64,000 nt of DNA from Radicibacter daui (GTDB lineage: Bacteria; Pseudomonadota; Alphaproteobacteria; Radicibacterales; Radicibacteraceae). The translations under genes were made by a program, and so were the position numbers. Where the stretch lies: contig CP131056.1 of the NCBI GenBank assembly GCA_030657355.1, positions 434,001 through 498,000 on the forward strand. The letters are read 5' to 3'. Positions 63,565-64,000 of the stretch are shown here, one piece after another. The notes beneath the pieces are model-generated. The model was given only the letters and a program-made list of their open reading frames with translations. It made no database searches and was not told the origin of the DNA. How positions within the stretch are numbered: the stretch's first letter is position 1; every line of letters starts with the position of its first letter.

Positions 63565-63606
63565 AGGGGCGGCCGGCGATTTCGCGTCGGCCGCCCCTCT
63601 TTTTTT
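63565..63606 (+). other. GC-rich hairpin with T-run on the plus strand, between ytfQ and ytfR
   Basis: AGGGGCGGCCG (63565-63575) pairs exactly with CGGCCGCCCCT (63588-63598); C-TTTTTTT follows on the plus strand, whereas the operon runs on the minus strand and has no T-run after the stem. In the mRNA it would be a stabilising 3' hairpin for ytfQ; as a terminator it would act only on antisense transcripts. Confidence 0.65.
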
Positions 63607-63670
63607 AAGGGTCAGGTCAGGGTGCCGGCTCTCGGCACGGCTCTATCGTCACGCCGAAAGCCGGCTCGCA

Positions 63671-64000
63671 TCAATAGGCGCCGGCAATGCTCGCGGCAGC
63701 ATTGTCGATGGTGAAGATGCGGTCAGAGACCTTCACCCACGGCTCGATCTTCTCGCCGGCGGCATAGCGCTTCATCGTCTCGCAGGAGAGCGGGCCGAAG
63801 AAGGGGCTCGATTCCACCGTCACACCCAGCTTGCCATCGATGATGGCCTGCATGGCATCGCGGGTGCCATCGATGGAGGCGATGATCACATCCTTGCCCG
63901 GCTTGCGGCCGGCGGCTTCCAGCGCCTGGATGGCACCGATGGCCATTTCGTCATTGTGAGCGTAGACGGCGGTCACGTCCGGATGGGCCTGCAGCAGCGT
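63671..64000 (-). CDS. ytfQ: Sugar ABC transporter substrate-binding protein, YtfQ-like (3' part)
   Basis: Only the last 110 or so codons are in the window; the gene continues beyond 64000. The visible part YAHNDEMAIGAIQALEAAGRKPGKD, SIDGTRDAMQAIIDGKLGVTVE and FGPLSCETMKRY (partial motifs) matches the C-terminal lobe of type I periplasmic sugar-binding proteins and is closest in pattern to YtfQ, the galactofuranose binder of E. coli. With ytfR, ytfT and yjfF behind it the operon matches the E. coli order. The real sugar is unproven. Confidence 0.88.
   Translation of the reverse strand, partial: TLLQAHPDVTAVYAHNDEMAIGAIQALEAAGRKPGKDVIIASIDGTRDAMQAIIDGKLGVTVESSPFFGPLSCETMKRYAAGEKIEPWVKVSDRIFTIDNAAASIAGAY

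Overview
The window is high-GC chromosomal DNA of a free-living alphaproteobacterium. Evidence for this is the petABC operon, PhaR with a phasin, an RpoH-type sigma factor, the CoA-pyrophosphatase/CCA/DUF1285 block opposite MoxR/DUF58/DUF4159, the lgt/methyltransferase/pgeF block opposite UbiK/YbjN/ProC, and an MmgR (alpha-r8) small RNA near an N-formylglutamate amidohydrolase. A Rhodospirillales-like member is my guess; the sequence does not settle the order. I saw no insertion sequence, prophage, integrase or CRISPR. Apart from the two edge genes, everything looks like core or stable accessory genome.

Layout. 1-4.2 kb: the 3' part of an unknown gene, stand-alone MnmC oxidoreductase, an OmpR-type regulator and YqgE. 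4.4-8.5 kb: an ScsB/DsbD thiol reductase, a peroxiredoxin, and a coupled DUF924/glyoxalase-like pair. 8.6-11.3 kb: cytochrome bc1 (petABC). 11.5-15.7 kb: TrmL, HemF, CCA enzyme, CoA pyrophosphatase, DUF1285. 15.9-23.3 kb: MoxR ATPase, DUF58, two large membrane proteins and a cNMP-binding-like protein in one operon. 23.3-27.6 kb: an orphan TRAP binding protein divergent from a hybrid sensor kinase. 27.7-32.3 kb: BioY, a secreted protein, and the coupled otsB-otsA-glk operon. 32.3-34.8 kb: MmgR-like sRNA, a GNAT acetyltransferase, N-formylglutamate amidohydrolase and tRNA-Val(GAC). 34.9-41.9 kb: GlcG/HbpS, NnrU, a kinase-like protein lacking its phospho-acceptor His and continuous with TsaE, an aspartate aminotransferase and an unknown protein.

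41.9-48.8 kb is a polyhydroxybutyrate region: phaR, a small coiled-coil protein overlapping a PhaC-like hydrolase, phaA, phaB, then NUDIX, TPR and CsaA genes, and a phasin with a readable promoter between two TGC-dyads. 48.8-53.9 kb: pgeF, MidA/NDUFAF7-type methyltransferase and lgt, divergent from ubiK, ybjN-like and proC. 53.9-57.9 kb: a degenerate kinase fragment sharing its stop with an RpoH-like sigma factor, then prs and a LysE exporter. 58-64 kb: adenine deaminase and a YtfQ-YtfR-YtfT-YjfF-type sugar ABC transporter cut by the window end.

The strongest theme is carbon-storage control. TGCARTGCA dyads, resembling published PhaR sites, occur at the phasin promoter, at the phaR divergent promoter, and twice around the MmgR-like sRNA and upstream of the trehalose operon. 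MmgR controls PHB accumulation in Sinorhizobium, so this window may hold a previously unlinked PhaR-MmgR-trehalose circuit. The second theme is reduced histidine kinases: one fused in frame to the essential tRNA-modification ATPase TsaE, another lacking its dimerisation/His domain beside a sigma factor.
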